A DNA stretch of 56,081 nucleotides. Origin: Flavobacteriales bacterium (GTDB lineage Bacteria > Bacteroidota > Bacteroidia > NS11-12g > UBA955). The notes below the pieces were generated by a model that was not told the DNA's origin, ran no database searches, and saw only the letters and a program-made list of their open reading frames with translations. Both the position numbers and the translations under genes were made by a program. The stretch covers positions 1-56,081 of the forward strand of contig CANFLS010000005.1 in the NCBI GenBank assembly GCA_947447955.1, given 5' to 3'. Shown here piece by piece: positions 9,579 through 19,166 of this stretch (the first letter of the stretch is position 1; every line of letters begins with the position of its first letter).

Positions 9579-11259
9579 TATATTAAAAATCAGCACATTT
9601 TCAGTTATCATGGGTTGTGCATTTTCAGTTTCTGCCCAAAGCACAGAAATGGAAAAAGAAAAAGCCAGACTAAAAGCAGATATTTCGTTTTTAGCTTCTG
9701 ATCAATTGGGTGGACGTCAAACGGGTTCATCTGGAGAATTGGCCAGTGCCACTTATATTAAAAATGAATTCAAGAAAAACAAATTGACTTTACTTGGCAA
9801 AGACGGATTTCAAGAATTCAGCATCATTCAACTGCGCATAGCCACTGAAAAATGCAGATTTGCTGTAAATTCACCAAATGGATTTATCAACGATTTTAAA
9901 TTATTCGAAGAATATTACCCATTGTCATTGTCATCAAACAACGACAGTATTACTGCCGAAACCATAGACGTTGGATACGGTTTGGTGAGCGAAAAAGAAA
10001 AAAGAGATGATTATACGGGTTTAGATGTTGCCGGAAAAGTGGCTATTATTCGTTTGGGATATTTGGGTTCAGATGAAAAACCAAATTCTCCATTGGCTGA
10101 AGTTGCCGACATTACAACCAAAGTAAAAGAAGCTGAAAAAAGAGGCGTTGTGGGTATCATTTTTATTAGGGCTAAAATGACAGACGAAGACCCAAGTGGT
10201 CAATTAAGTCGTACCGTGGTTCCTACCAAACTTCCAATTTTTTATTTTAAACCAAAAAATAACTTTTTAAGAGGAAATGTAACCATGAAGAGTTTTTTAT
10301 GGTCGCCAACTGCTGTTGGTCACAATGTGATGGCATTTAAAAATAACCACCGCAAAAAAACAGTGGTAATTTGTGCTCACCACGACCATATTGGGAACAA
10401 TGAATATGACAATAGCAAAATCAAAGGCATTACCGGAATTCATAATGGAGCAGATGACAATGCAAGTGGGGTGGCTACTTTGCTTGAACTTTCCAGAAAA
10501 CTAAAAGGCTGGAAATACCGCAAAAACAATTATTTATTTTTGGCGTTTAGCGGTGAAGAACTCGGTTTAATTGGATCAAAATTCTTTATTCAAAACCCTG
10601 AAATTCCTTTAAAAACAATCAATTACGTAATCAACATTGATATGTTGGGCAGAATTGATTCTTCAAAACAAATGCTTACCATCAATGGAGTGGGAACTTC
10701 TCCTGATTGGACAACTACGTTACAAAAAGTTAAAACAGACACAACCCAATTGAGAATCACAACCACAGAAAGTGGCATGGGGCCTAGTGATCATGCGAGT
10801 TTTTATTTGGAGGGAATTCCTGTATTGCATTTCTTTAGTGGACAACACAAAGATTACCATACCCCAGATGACGACGAATACAAGATTAATTACCAAGGAA
10901 TGTATAACAGCATAGAAGTAATTAAACAGGTTGTAAAAATCAATAATAAGTGCAAAAAACTACCATTCACCAAAACCAAAGATGCCACACCAGGAAGAAC
11001 AAAGTTCAAAATTACGATGGGTGTAATGCCAGACTATTCGTATTCAGGCAAAGGAATGAAAATTGATGGGGTTTCTGATAACAAACCTGCCTTTAAAGCT
11101 GGCTTAATGAGAAATGACATCATCGTTAAACTTGGTGAAAATACAGTTACTGGCGTTGAAGATTATATGGTTGCGCTAAGCAAATTCAATGCCGGAGATA
11201 AAACTACTGCTACCATTATCAGGGGTTCTGAAACAATAATTAAAGAAATTCAATTTTAA
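9565..11259 (+). CDS. M28 family metallopeptidase with PA and PDZ domains
   Basis: This is a 564-residue exported aminopeptidase-like protein. A signal peptide (ending VSAQS) is followed by a protease-associated (PA) insert at about 140-225 (VAGKVAIIRLGY, RGVVGIIFIRA). The M28 catalytic domain carries the two-zinc ligands in order: the histidine in CAHHDHIG (about 270), the aspartate in NGADDNASG, the Glu-Glu pair in SGEELGLIG (about 330), the aspartate in IDMLGR and a histidine in SDHASF (about 409). A C-terminal PDZ domain (about 475-564, GLMRNDIIVKLGE) is unusual for simple aminopeptidases but common in Bacteroidota M28 proteins. It probably releases N-terminal residues from peptides in the periplasm or outside the cell. 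Its start lies inside the end of the TauE gene (14-base overlap), and its stop shares one base with the metF ATG. Confidence 0.92.
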   Translation: MKFSNILKISTFSVIMGCAFSVSAQSTEMEKEKARLKADISFLASDQLGGRQTGSSGELASATYIKNEFKKNKLTLLGKDGFQEFSIIQLRIATEKCRFAVNSPNGFINDFKLFEEYYPLSLSSNNDSITAETIDVGYGLVSEKEKRDDYTGLDVAGKVAIIRLGYLGSDEKPNSPLAEVADITTKVKEAEKRGVVGIIFIRAKMTDEDPSGQLSRTVVPTKLPIFYFKPKNNFLRGNVTMKSFLWSPTAVGHNVMAFKNNHRKKTVVICAHHDHIGNNEYDNSKIKGITGIHNGADDNASGVATLLELSRKLKGWKYRKNNYLFLAFSGEELGLIGSKFFIQNPEIPLKTINYVINIDMLGRIDSSKQMLTINGVGTSPDWTTTLQKVKTDTTQLRITTTESGMGPSDHASFYLEGIPVLHFFSGQHKDYHTPDDDEYKINYQGMYNSIEVIKQVVKINNKCKKLPFTKTKDATPGRTKFKITMGVMPDYSYSGKGMKIDGVSDNKPAFKAGLMRNDIIVKLGENTVTGVEDYMVALSKFNAGDKTTATIIRGSETIIKEIQF

Positions 11260-12212
11260 TGAAAATCATTGAGCACATAGAAAACAGAAAATCAACTTTA
11301 TTTTCATTTGAAATACTACCGCCTTTAAAAGGTTTGGGTATTCAAAGCATTTACAATGCAATTGACCCATTACTTGAGTACAACCCGTCTTTTATTGACG
11401 TAACCTACCATAGAGAGGATTTCGTGCTTAAAAAGCGCGTAGATGGCTCATATGATCGAATTTCGACCCGTAAACGACCAGGAACCGTAGCAATTTGCGC
11501 AGCAATTCAAAATCATTACAAAATTGACGCAGTTCCACACCTAATTTGTGGCGGTTTTACAAAAGACGACACAGAAACTGCTTTAATTGAATTGAATTTC
11601 TTGGGTATTGACAATGTTTTGGCTTTGAGAGGTGACGCCCGAAAAGAAGATATGTATTTTGAGCCTGAAGTTGATGGAAACAAAAACGCATTGGATTTAA
11701 TACACCAAATCAAAAATATGAATTCTGGCATTTATTTAGATGAAGAACTAACCATTGTTCATGAATCTAATTTCTGTATTGGAGCAGCATGCTATCCTGA
11801 AAAACATGGCGATGCACCAAACATCCAATCAGATATGAAATATTTGAAACGCAAAGTTGAAGCAGGTGCTGAATTTTTAGTAACCCAAATGTTTTTTGAC
11901 AATAAAGATTATTTCCAATTTGTTGAGCGTTGCCGTGAAAACGGAATCAATGTTCCTATTATTCCAGGATTAAAACCATTGGCGTCGAAAAAACAACTTA
12001 TTGCATTGCCAAAGATTTTCAATATTGATTTGCCTGAAGCATTGACCAATGAAGTTGAAAAATGCAAAACTGATAAAGAAGTCGTTGAAATTGGAAATCA
12101 ATGGGCGATAGCTCAATGCAAAGATCTCATGAAAGCAGATGTTCCTGTTCTTCATTTTTACACTATGGGAAAAAGTGCTCAAACTCAGGCCATTTGCCAA
12201 GCCATTTTTTAA
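11259..12212 (+). CDS. metF: 5,10-methylenetetrahydrofolate reductase
   Basis: This 317-residue cytosolic flavoprotein has the normal size for bacterial MetF. It reduces 5,10-methylene-THF to 5-methyl-THF, the methyl donor for methionine synthesis. The N-terminal SFEILPP carries the conserved catalytic glutamate. VPHLICGGFTKDD, NVLALRGDAR and GAACYPEKH are conserved folate/FAD-binding motifs, and FLVTQMFFDN and PGLKPLAS follow in the expected order. The ATG overlaps the stop of the M28 gene by one base (TAATG). Three bases after its stop comes rsgA, so it is embedded in a run of protease, transporter and ribosome-assembly genes with no methionine gene next to it. No SAM riboswitch is visible, as expected for an internal operon gene. 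Confidence 0.95.
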   Translation: MKIIEHIENRKSTLFSFEILPPLKGLGIQSIYNAIDPLLEYNPSFIDVTYHREDFVLKKRVDGSYDRISTRKRPGTVAICAAIQNHYKIDAVPHLICGGFTKDDTETALIELNFLGIDNVLALRGDARKEDMYFEPEVDGNKNALDLIHQIKNMNSGIYLDEELTIVHESNFCIGAACYPEKHGDAPNIQSDMKYLKRKVEAGAEFLVTQMFFDNKDYFQFVERCRENGINVPIIPGLKPLASKKQLIALPKIFNIDLPEALTNEVEKCKTDKEVVEIGNQWAIAQCKDLMKADVPVLHFYTMGKSAQTQAICQAIF

Positions 12213-12215
12213 AGA

Positions 12216-13142
12216 ATGTTAGATGCTACCGTAATTAAATCAACCGGAAGTTGGTATATTGTTAGAACCAACGATGGTCAAATAATTCGGGCTCGAACCA
12301 GGGGTAAAATGCGTTTACAAATTGTTGACACGAGCAACCCTGTTGCAGTTGGCGATCTTGTAAACATTGAATTAGACGCTAATTATGAAAATACGGGATC
12401 AATTACTGAAGTCAAACCCCGTAATAATTGGATTATCCGGAAAGCGAATAAACTAAGTTCTAAAAGGCAAATTCTTGCTACCAATTTAGATGCAGCCATT
12501 TTGGTTGCCAGTCTTTTTGCACCCCGAACATCTTTAGGTTTTATTGATCGATTCATTTTATGTTGCCAATCAATGCATGTTCCGGCTGTTCTGTTTTTAA
12601 ACAAAACAGATCTATTGAAAGATGAAATAACCAATGTAACCGAAGAACTTAATAGAATTTACAAAGATGCCGAGGTAACTATTTTGGTGGGTTCGGCAAG
12701 AAAAAACCAAGGTTTGGAACCTCTATTGAATTTTATTTCTGGAAAAAGAATTTTATTGGCGGGACATTCTGGGGTTGGAAAATCTACCATACTGAATACC
12801 TTATTCCCCGGCGTTAGGGCAAAAGTTGGCAGTATTTCTGAATCGCACGAAAAGGGGAAACATACTACCACTTTCGCCGAAATGTTTATACTTGACAAAA
12901 ACACTCAAATTATTGACACCCCAGGTATTCGCGACTTTGGCGTAGTCGATATTCCCGACGGAGAAATTGCACATTATTTTCCTGAATTCAGGGCGGTTAT
13001 GAGTCAATGCAGATTCAATAATTGTAGACATGAACATGAACCAGATTGTGGTGTTTTAAAAGCAGTTACAGAGGGCATCGTTCCGCAAGAACGTTATTAT
13101 AGCTATTTGAGTATCTTGCACAACGAAGACATGTATAAATAA
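12216..13142 (+). CDS. rsgA: Ribosome small-subunit-dependent GTPase A
   Basis: This 308-residue protein is a late 30S-subunit assembly factor. It shows the family's circularly permuted GTPase order. An N-terminal OB fold (residues 1-70) comes first, then the G4 motif NKTDLL (about 129), then the G1 P-loop GHSGVGKST (about 183) and G3 DTPGIRDFG. A C-terminal zinc module of Cys-rich type follows (CRFNNCRHEHEPDC). All motifs look intact. The ATG lies 3 nt after the metF stop. It hydrolyses GTP on the maturing 30S particle and releases RbfA. Translation appears coupled to the upstream operon. Confidence 0.96.
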   Translation: MLDATVIKSTGSWYIVRTNDGQIIRARTRGKMRLQIVDTSNPVAVGDLVNIELDANYENTGSITEVKPRNNWIIRKANKLSSKRQILATNLDAAILVASLFAPRTSLGFIDRFILCCQSMHVPAVLFLNKTDLLKDEITNVTEELNRIYKDAEVTILVGSARKNQGLEPLLNFISGKRILLAGHSGVGKSTILNTLFPGVRAKVGSISESHEKGKHTTTFAEMFILDKNTQIIDTPGIRDFGVVDIPDGEIAHYFPEFRAVMSQCRFNNCRHEHEPDCGVLKAVTEGIVPQERYYSYLSILHNEDMYK

Positions 13143-13161
13143 CGATATTTGTAAATATTTG

Positions 13162-14562
13162 ATGAAAGTATCCCTCAAAAATATCATTTTTATTTGTCTG
13201 GCAATCACTGCTTTGTTCACGCAATCGTGCATCAAGAGTGACCAATATACAGCAAATTCTAAATTGTTATTTTCGAAGGACACTGTTTTTTTTGATACCA
13301 TTTTCACCAGAATGCCAGGTACAACCTACCCCATTTCTGTTACCAAAATGCTTAGCATTAAAAACAATGAAAATGCTTGGGTTAAAGCCAATTTCAAAGT
13401 AGCAGGAGGAATAAATTCTCCCTATAAAATTAACATCGATGGCATTGGCGGGAAAGAAATCAAAGATTTAGATATCGGCCCAAATGACAGTGTGTTTATC
13501 TTTGTACAATGCGCTTTAGAAGCCAATAATACCATCAATCCTGCGCTTGTATTGGATAGCCTAATTGCCAATGTTGGACAATCAACAAGCAAACTTATTT
13601 TGGCGGCATACGGTTGGGATGCCCATTATGTAAAAAATGAAATCTTACCAAACAACACCGTTTGGAATGACGTAAAAAAACCATACGTAATTGTTGAGTC
13701 TATTGAAGTAGCTGCAGGAAATACTTTTACCATAGAAAAAGGCGTACAAGTTTTTGCTTCGGCAAGGACTGGAATTTTTGTATTAGGTGATTTCAATATT
13801 CGTGGAACTGCGCAAGAAAGAGTAAAAATTCGTGGAGATAAACCTGTTTACGCCACCGAAAAACTTCCCAATCAGTGGGGAGGCATTTTTTATCTTCCTG
13901 GAGGGAAAGGAAAAATTGAATACGCCGACATTTTAAATGCAACCATTGGAATTCGGGTTGATTCTTTGTTGAATACACCTTCATTGATTATCAACCAAAG
14001 TAAAATTCAATACTGCGGACAAGCTAGCTTAATTGGGGTAACTACCAGTATCAATGCATCCAACTGCCTATTTGCCGATGTTGGAAGCTATTCATTTCTC
14101 GCCTATTTGGGAGGGAAATACGTTTTTAATCATTGCACATTTGCCGAATATTCAGGTATAAATACAAGACAGCAAGGACATTTGGCAATTACCAATACCC
14201 AACGAGATCCAAACGGAGTTTTACTCAAATGGAAGGATTTAGATTTTACGCTTACCAATTCAATCGTTGACGGTCCGATGTCAGATGAAATTTTTATTGA
14301 TAATGTTTCAAAAGCTGTTTTCAATGTAAATTCAAATTACAATTTACTGAAAACAAAAGACCCTAAGAAAATATTCAATGCCCCTTCCAACTATTTCAAT
14401 AGAAAAAACACTGGTTTTATTGATGTTTCAATTGGTAATTACGGCATTGATTCAACTTCATTTGGAATTGGAAAAGCGGGCTTGAGTAATCCAATCAACA
14501 TCATTGACCTTACCGGAAAATCTAGGAAAAACCCTTGTGATATTGGAGCCTACGAAAAATAA
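13162..14562 (+). CDS. Lipoprotein with beta-helix repeats, unknown function
   Basis: This is a 466-residue protein. A signal peptide with lipobox LFTQSC (cysteine near residue 23) predicts a lipid-anchored envelope protein. After a roughly 150-residue N-terminal region come repeated short strands and turns (GVQVFASARTGIFVLGDF, GKGKIEYADILNATIGI, ASNCLFADV), which resemble a right-handed parallel beta-helix. The C-terminus ends CDIGAYEK, a tail common in beta-helix proteins of this kind. The ATG at 13162 is preferred over the in-frame TTG just before it. It follows rsgA by 19 nt and ends exactly where the convergent tadA gene ends. I do not know its ligand or role. Confidence 0.75.
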   Translation: MKVSLKNIIFICLAITALFTQSCIKSDQYTANSKLLFSKDTVFFDTIFTRMPGTTYPISVTKMLSIKNNENAWVKANFKVAGGINSPYKINIDGIGGKEIKDLDIGPNDSVFIFVQCALEANNTINPALVLDSLIANVGQSTSKLILAAYGWDAHYVKNEILPNNTVWNDVKKPYVIVESIEVAAGNTFTIEKGVQVFASARTGIFVLGDFNIRGTAQERVKIRGDKPVYATEKLPNQWGGIFYLPGGKGKIEYADILNATIGIRVDSLLNTPSLIINQSKIQYCGQASLIGVTTSINASNCLFADVGSYSFLAYLGGKYVFNHCTFAEYSGINTRQQGHLAITNTQRDPNGVLLKWKDLDFTLTNSIVDGPMSDEIFIDNVSKAVFNVNSNYNLLKTKDPKKIFNAPSNYFNRKNTGFIDVSIGNYGIDSTSFGIGKAGLSNPINIIDLTGKSRKNPCDIGAYEK

Positions 14563-15021
14563 TTAGTTGCGTTTAGACGCAAAAAATTGCTTCATTAAAT
14601 TGGCACATTCTTCTTCAAGTATACCACCAACAATTTCTGTTTTTTGATAGATAATTTTATTACTAATGGTTGAGTAACCAAACTTGGGCTCTTGGGCGCC
14701 AAAAACAATTCTTCCAAATCTCGCCCACTTACTCGCTCCTGCGCACATAACACAAGGCTCAATGGTAACAAAAAGAGTGCACTCGTCTAAAAACTTGCTA
14801 TTCATATATTGGGCAGCACTTGTAATGGCCAACATTTCGGCATGCGCCGTCACATCTAGCAATTTTTCAGTTTGATTATATCCTTTTCCAATGATTTTAT
14901 TATCACACACTACTATGGCCCCAATTGGAACTTCATCATCTTCAAATGCTTGGTGGGCCAAATCGAGCGCTTTGCGCATAAAATAGGCATCACTGAATAT
15001 TTCTTCTTGAATTTCTTTCAT
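14563..15021 (-). CDS. tadA: tRNA-specific adenosine deaminase
   Basis: This 152-residue zinc enzyme deaminates A34 to inosine in the tRNA-Arg anticodon. The catalytic HAEM motif (about residue 61, zinc ligand plus proton-shuttle glutamate) and the second zinc site PCVMCAGA (about 89) are both present. The RNA-contacting segment RIVFGAQEPKFG follows, which separates TadA from guanine deaminases. Length and motif spacing are normal. The gene converges on the lipoprotein gene with no bases between the two stop codons. It is divergent from bshA, with 49 nt between the starts. Confidence 0.94.
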   Translation of the reverse strand: MKEIQEEIFSDAYFMRKALDLAHQAFEDDEVPIGAIVVCDNKIIGKGYNQTEKLLDVTAHAEMLAITSAAQYMNSKFLDECTLFVTIEPCVMCAGASKWARFGRIVFGAQEPKFGYSTISNKIIYQKTEIVGGILEEECANLMKQFFASKRN

Positions 15022-15070
15022 TATTTTAATAGCAATTAAGCCTTTTTTTAGTGAACTTTGTTATTAGATT

Positions 15071-16192
15071 ATGAGAATTGGTATTGTGCTATATCCCACC
15101 TTCGGCGGAAGCGGAGTTTTAGCCACTGAATTAGGGAAAGCGCTTTCAAAAATAGGACATGAAGTTCACTTTATCAGTTATAATCAACCTGCAAGACTAG
15201 ATTTTTTCATGGAAAATATCTTTTTCCATGAAGTTATTATCCCTCAATATCCATTATTCGAATACGCACCTTACGAAACAGCACTTGCTGGCAAGATAGT
15301 AGATATAGTAAAATCAGCAAAACTTGAAGTGTTGCATGTTCATTATGCCATTCCTCATGCTTCAGCGGCCTTATTGGCAAAGCAAATACTCTTGGAGGAC
15401 AATATTCATATTCCAGTAGTCACAACCCTTCATGGAACGGACATTACCTTAGTTGGCCGTGAAGCATCTTACGAACCAGTTGTAAGCTGGAGTATCAATA
15501 ACTCTGATGCTGTTACCGCTGTTTCTGAAAGTTTGAGGGCCGACACTTTTGAGCATTTTCACATTCGCAGAGAAATTCAAGTAATTCCCAATTTTATAGA
15601 CTTTACGAGGTTTAACAAACAACCCCGTGAGCATTTCAAAAAAGCCCTATCACCCAATAATGAAAAAATATTGGTACATACTTCAAACTTTAGAAAAGTT
15701 AAAAGGATTGAAGATGTTATTCGTGTGTTTGAAATCGTTCAAAAGAATATACCAGCCAAACTCCTATTAATTGGTGATGGCCCAGAACGTTCGCATATAG
15801 AAAAAGTTTGTAGAGACTTGAATGTTGTAGATCGCGTAACTTTTCTTGGCAAACAAGAAGCAATTGAAGAAATATTAAGTGTTTGCGATTTGTTTATCCT
15901 ACCATCAGAAAGAGAAAGTTTTGGATTATCTGCCTTAGAAGCAATGGCATGCGAGGTACCAGTTATTTGCAGCAATGCAGGTGGCCTTCCAGAAGTTATT
16001 GAAGATGGGGTAAATGGATTTTTATCAAACGTAGGTGATTACGAAAAAATGGCAGCAGATGCCCTGTATATTCTCACCGACGAAGCGCGTTTTACACAAT
16101 TTAGAAAAAATTCACTTCTAAAAGCGAAGGAATTTGACTTAAGTAAAATATTAACGCTTTATGTTGATTTATATCAATCAGTAATCAATTAA
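15071..16192 (+). CDS. bshA: N-acetyl-alpha-D-glucosaminyl L-malate synthase
   Basis: This 373-residue GT-B glycosyltransferase (GT4) catalyses the first step of bacillithiol synthesis, joining GlcNAc from UDP-GlcNAc to L-malate. The N-terminus MRIGIVLYPTFGGSGVLATE is the BshA signature. LHVHYAIPHA, TTLHGTDITLVG and the C-terminal nucleotide-binding block (LIGDGPER, LPSERESFGLSALEAMAC) all follow in family order. Bacillithiol is known in Bacteroidota as well as Firmicutes. The other pathway genes (bshB, bshC) are not in this window. A near-match to the -7 box (GAACTTTG) lies at about 15053-15060. The 3' end overlaps the convergent sigma-factor gene by 4 bases. Confidence 0.92.
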   Translation: MRIGIVLYPTFGGSGVLATELGKALSKIGHEVHFISYNQPARLDFFMENIFFHEVIIPQYPLFEYAPYETALAGKIVDIVKSAKLEVLHVHYAIPHASAALLAKQILLEDNIHIPVVTTLHGTDITLVGREASYEPVVSWSINNSDAVTAVSESLRADTFEHFHIRREIQVIPNFIDFTRFNKQPREHFKKALSPNNEKILVHTSNFRKVKRIEDVIRVFEIVQKNIPAKLLLIGDGPERSHIEKVCRDLNVVDRVTFLGKQEAIEEILSVCDLFILPSERESFGLSALEAMACEVPVICSNAGGLPEVIEDGVNGFLSNVGDYEKMAADALYILTDEARFTQFRKNSLLKAKEFDLSKILTLYVDLYQSVIN

Positions 16193-16689
16193 TTTTTATT
16201 GAAATTTTCTTTTAGAAATTTCAACGCAATACTAATTTGATTCTCTACTGTTTTGGGCGTAATTTCCAAAATCTCTGCTATTTCTTTGTAGCTCAGCTCA
16301 TACATACGGCTCATTAAAAAGACCTGTTTGCATTTTTTAGGAAGTTGATCAATCAGTAATTGAATTCTTTTTTCAGACTCTTTGGCAACCATTGAGGTAT
16401 GCGCATTTACATTGGCATCAAAAACAGGGGACTCATCATTGATGTCGGTTACATCTAATTTCGACTTTTTAATGAAATTTAAACATCGATTTTTAACCGA
16501 AGTAAAAAGATAACTTTTAATGCCATTGGGATCTAAGTCATTCGATTCGCGGTTCCAAATGGCAATAAAAACATCATGAACGAGTTCTTCAGCATCGTTG
16601 CTTCTACCAATTATAGACGTAGCAAATGCCACCAATCCTGGTCGGAACTTTCTAAATAATTGTTCGAATGCAACTAAATCTTGAGCCAA
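16189..16689 (-). CDS. ECF RNA polymerase sigma-70 factor, Bacteroides-expansion type
   Basis: This 166-residue protein contains region 2 (LFRKFRPGLVAFA, DAEELVHDVFIAIW) and region 4 (KQVFLMSRMYELSYKEIAEIL with the helix-turn-helix ITPKTVENQISIALKFL). That is the arrangement of the Bacteroidota ECF family often paired with FecR. The start is a TTG at 16689: an in-frame stop lies five codons upstream and no earlier ATG exists. No anti-sigma or TonB receptor gene is next to it, so it is an orphan. Its upstream region carries GGGG-N20-TATTC, which resembles the sequence before the FecR gene pair at 50 kb. It lies downstream of recQ on the same strand and overlaps bshA by 4 bases. Confidence 0.9.
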   Translation of the reverse strand: MAQDLVAFEQLFRKFRPGLVAFATSIIGRSNDAEELVHDVFIAIWNRESNDLDPNGIKSYLFTSVKNRCLNFIKKSKLDVTDINDESPVFDANVNAHTSMVAKESEKRIQLLIDQLPKKCKQVFLMSRMYELSYKEIAEILEITPKTVENQISIALKFLKENFNKN

Positions 16690-16731
16690 AAGTGATAATT
16701 TCTAATGAATTGGCTACAAAAATAAGAGCAA

Positions 16732-16760
16732 GAATAAGAAAAAATAAAAAAACTTTCCCC
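16732..16760 (-). promoter_or_regulatory. Candidate ECF-type promoter of the sigma-factor gene
   Basis: On the minus strand this reads GGGG (complement 16757-16760), 20 nt, then TATTC (complement 16732-16736), 42 nt before the TTG start. The same two blocks 18 nt apart precede the 59-residue ORF/FecR pair at 50021-50047. The similarity suggests an autoregulated ECF promoter, but two examples are weak evidence. Confidence 0.28.
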
Positions 16761-16766
16761 GAATTG

Positions 16767-18971
16767 TTAATTAGCCAAGTCAGAAACGAATTGTAAATGC
16801 ATCAACTTTAATTCTTCAAATGAAAATTCACCTTCAAAATAGGCAACTGCGGCATCAATATCTTCAATGTCTGACGATTTAAAGAATTGTACAATTTCTT
16901 CCTGTAAATCATCATCTAAAAACTGTTCCAAGAAGAATTTGATGTTGATTTTTGTACCACTATTTACAATTTGTTCCATTTCACCGATCAATTCATCGAA
17001 TGAAATTCCCAATTGTTTTGCTATATCTGGTAACTCAACCTTCTTGTCAATGTTCAATATAATGCTCACTCTTTTGGCAGACTTTTCAGAATTGCCTTTT
17101 AAAACGATATCTAAAGGACGTTCAATGTCATTATCTTGAACATATTTTTCAATAAAAGCAATGAATTGTTCACCAAATTTTTGGGCTTTATTTTTACCAA
17201 CTCCACTAATGTTTGCCAATTCTTCTAACGTAATTGGGAATTTTATGGCCATATCTTCCAAACTTGGATCTTGGAATATAACATAAGGAGGTAATTCCTT
17301 TTCTTTGGCAACCTTGCGGCGTAATTCTTTTAACTCTGAAAACAAAACCTCATCGCAAACACTCTCAAGTTTAAAGCTATCAAAGTCCTCTTCATTTACA
17401 TTGTCGTACTCATCATCAACCGACATTTCATGCGGCATAGGATTTTTCATGTATTCAACACCGGCTTCATTAATACTTAGCAAACCATATTTTTCAATAT
17501 TCTTGAATAAATATCCATTTACCAAAGCCAATCTCACCAACGATTTCCAAAACAATTTATCTTTCTCTTTGCCAATGCCAAAAAGTGGATGTTGCTCATG
17601 GTTATATGACTTGATTGCGTTGTCATTCTTATTTCCAATGATGAAGTTTACAATATGGGTGAGCGAAAATTCAGATTTCAATGAATCAAAACATTGCAAT
17701 GCCATTTTCACTTCATTCGATACTTCTTGCTTTGGTTTTGGATGTGCGCAATTGTCGCACATTTTTTCACAATCTTTTTCTTCGAATGTCTCACCGAAAT
17801 AATGCAATAATAACTTTCTTCTGCATTGAGAACTCTCTGCAAATGCAGCGGTTTCAGCAAGTAACAATCCACCAATTTCCTGTTCTGCAACAGGTTTGTC
17901 TTTCATGAATTTTTCTAACTTCTCAACATCATTCGGATTGTAATACAGCAAACAATCGCCGGTCATTCCATCTCTACCTGCCCTTCCTGTTTCTTGGTAA
18001 TATCCCTCCAAACTCTTTGGAACATCATAATGGATAACAAAACGAACGTCGGGTTTATCAATACCCATACCAAATGCAATGGTGGCTACAATAACATTGC
18101 AATCTTCCATCAAAAATGCATCTTGGTGGTTTGCTCTAACTTTGGCGTCTAACCCTGCGTGATAAGGAAGCGCTTTGATGCCATTCATTTTGAGCATTTC
18201 TGCTATTTCTTCAACCTTTTTACGCGACAAACAATAAACAATACCAGATTGGTCGTGATGTTGTTTGATAAAAGACAACATTTCTTTATGAACAATGTCT
18301 TTTCTGCCTTTTGGTTTAACTTGGTAATATAAATTTCCGCGGTTAAATGAACTCTTAAACAACTTAGCCTCTAACATTCCAAGATTTTTTTGAATGTCAT
18401 ATTGTACTTTGGGAGTAGCAGTTGCTGTTAAGGCCAATATTGGAACTTCTCCAATTGCCTTAACCATTTGGCGAATTTTGCGATATTCAGGTCTAAAATC
18501 GTGACCCCATTCCGAAATACAATGTGCTTCGTCAACTGCAACAAAAGAAATTTTAACTTTGCTTAAAAGCTCTAGCGTTTCTTCTTTTCTCAATGTTTCA
18601 GGAGCAACATATAATAATTTTGTATCTCCTGCCAACATATCAGTAACTACCTTATTTAAATCAGATTTACTGAGTGAACTATTTAAAAAATGCGCCAACC
18701 CATTGCTATCAGAAAAACCACGAATATTATCCACCTGATTCTTCATTAATGCAATGAGTGGAGAAATTACAATGGCAGTTCCTTCCATCATTAAAGCAGG
18801 TAATTGATAGCAAAGCGACTTCCCCGCACCTGTTGGCATTATTACAAAACAATCTTCACCGTTTAAAATACTGTCAATTACTACTTCCTGATTACCCTTA
18901 AATCCATCAAATCCAAAGAATTCCTTTAAACATCTTTTGGGGTCCTTTGCGTCTTGAAATGCTGCCTGCAT
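16767..18971 (-). CDS. recQ: ATP-dependent DNA helicase RecQ
   Basis: This 734-residue superfamily 2 3'-5' DNA helicase has an intact core. Walker A is MPTGAGKSLCYQLPAL (about residue 45), motif II DEAHCISEWGHDF includes the RecQ aromatic loop, motif III is LTATAT and motif VI GYYQETGRAGRDG. Zinc-binding cysteines follow (DCEKMCDNC), then an RQC winged helix and an HRDC domain (about 540-610, ITLEELANISGVGKNKAQKF). An additional acidic C-terminal tail of about 110 residues is usual in Bacteroidota RecQ. It acts in recombination and repair of stalled forks. It is divergent from kdsD; the ATG complement is at 18969-18971. Confidence 0.95.
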   Translation of the reverse strand: MQAAFQDAKDPKRCLKEFFGFDGFKGNQEVVIDSILNGEDCFVIMPTGAGKSLCYQLPALMMEGTAIVISPLIALMKNQVDNIRGFSDSNGLAHFLNSSLSKSDLNKVVTDMLAGDTKLLYVAPETLRKEETLELLSKVKISFVAVDEAHCISEWGHDFRPEYRKIRQMVKAIGEVPILALTATATPKVQYDIQKNLGMLEAKLFKSSFNRGNLYYQVKPKGRKDIVHKEMLSFIKQHHDQSGIVYCLSRKKVEEIAEMLKMNGIKALPYHAGLDAKVRANHQDAFLMEDCNVIVATIAFGMGIDKPDVRFVIHYDVPKSLEGYYQETGRAGRDGMTGDCLLYYNPNDVEKLEKFMKDKPVAEQEIGGLLLAETAAFAESSQCRRKLLLHYFGETFEEKDCEKMCDNCAHPKPKQEVSNEVKMALQCFDSLKSEFSLTHIVNFIIGNKNDNAIKSYNHEQHPLFGIGKEKDKLFWKSLVRLALVNGYLFKNIEKYGLLSINEAGVEYMKNPMPHEMSVDDEYDNVNEEDFDSFKLESVCDEVLFSELKELRRKVAKEKELPPYVIFQDPSLEDMAIKFPITLEELANISGVGKNKAQKFGEQFIAFIEKYVQDNDIERPLDIVLKGNSEKSAKRVSIILNIDKKVELPDIAKQLGISFDELIGEMEQIVNSGTKINIKFFLEQFLDDDLQEEIVQFFKSSDIEDIDAAVAYFEGEFSFEELKLMHLQFVSDLAN

Positions 18972-19166
18972 GTTGCTCTGTAAATTCTATTTTATTATGT
19001 TAAAATTATTTATTATTATACACTAGTTGTACTGATAACAATAACTAAAATTGAGATGTGAAGATACAACCTTTTTTTGAAATGATAATATTTATTTAAT
19101 GAAAATAGGCCATTTCAACCCCTAAAGTCACATTTTTTTAGTTAATTTGAAACAAATATTTAGACA

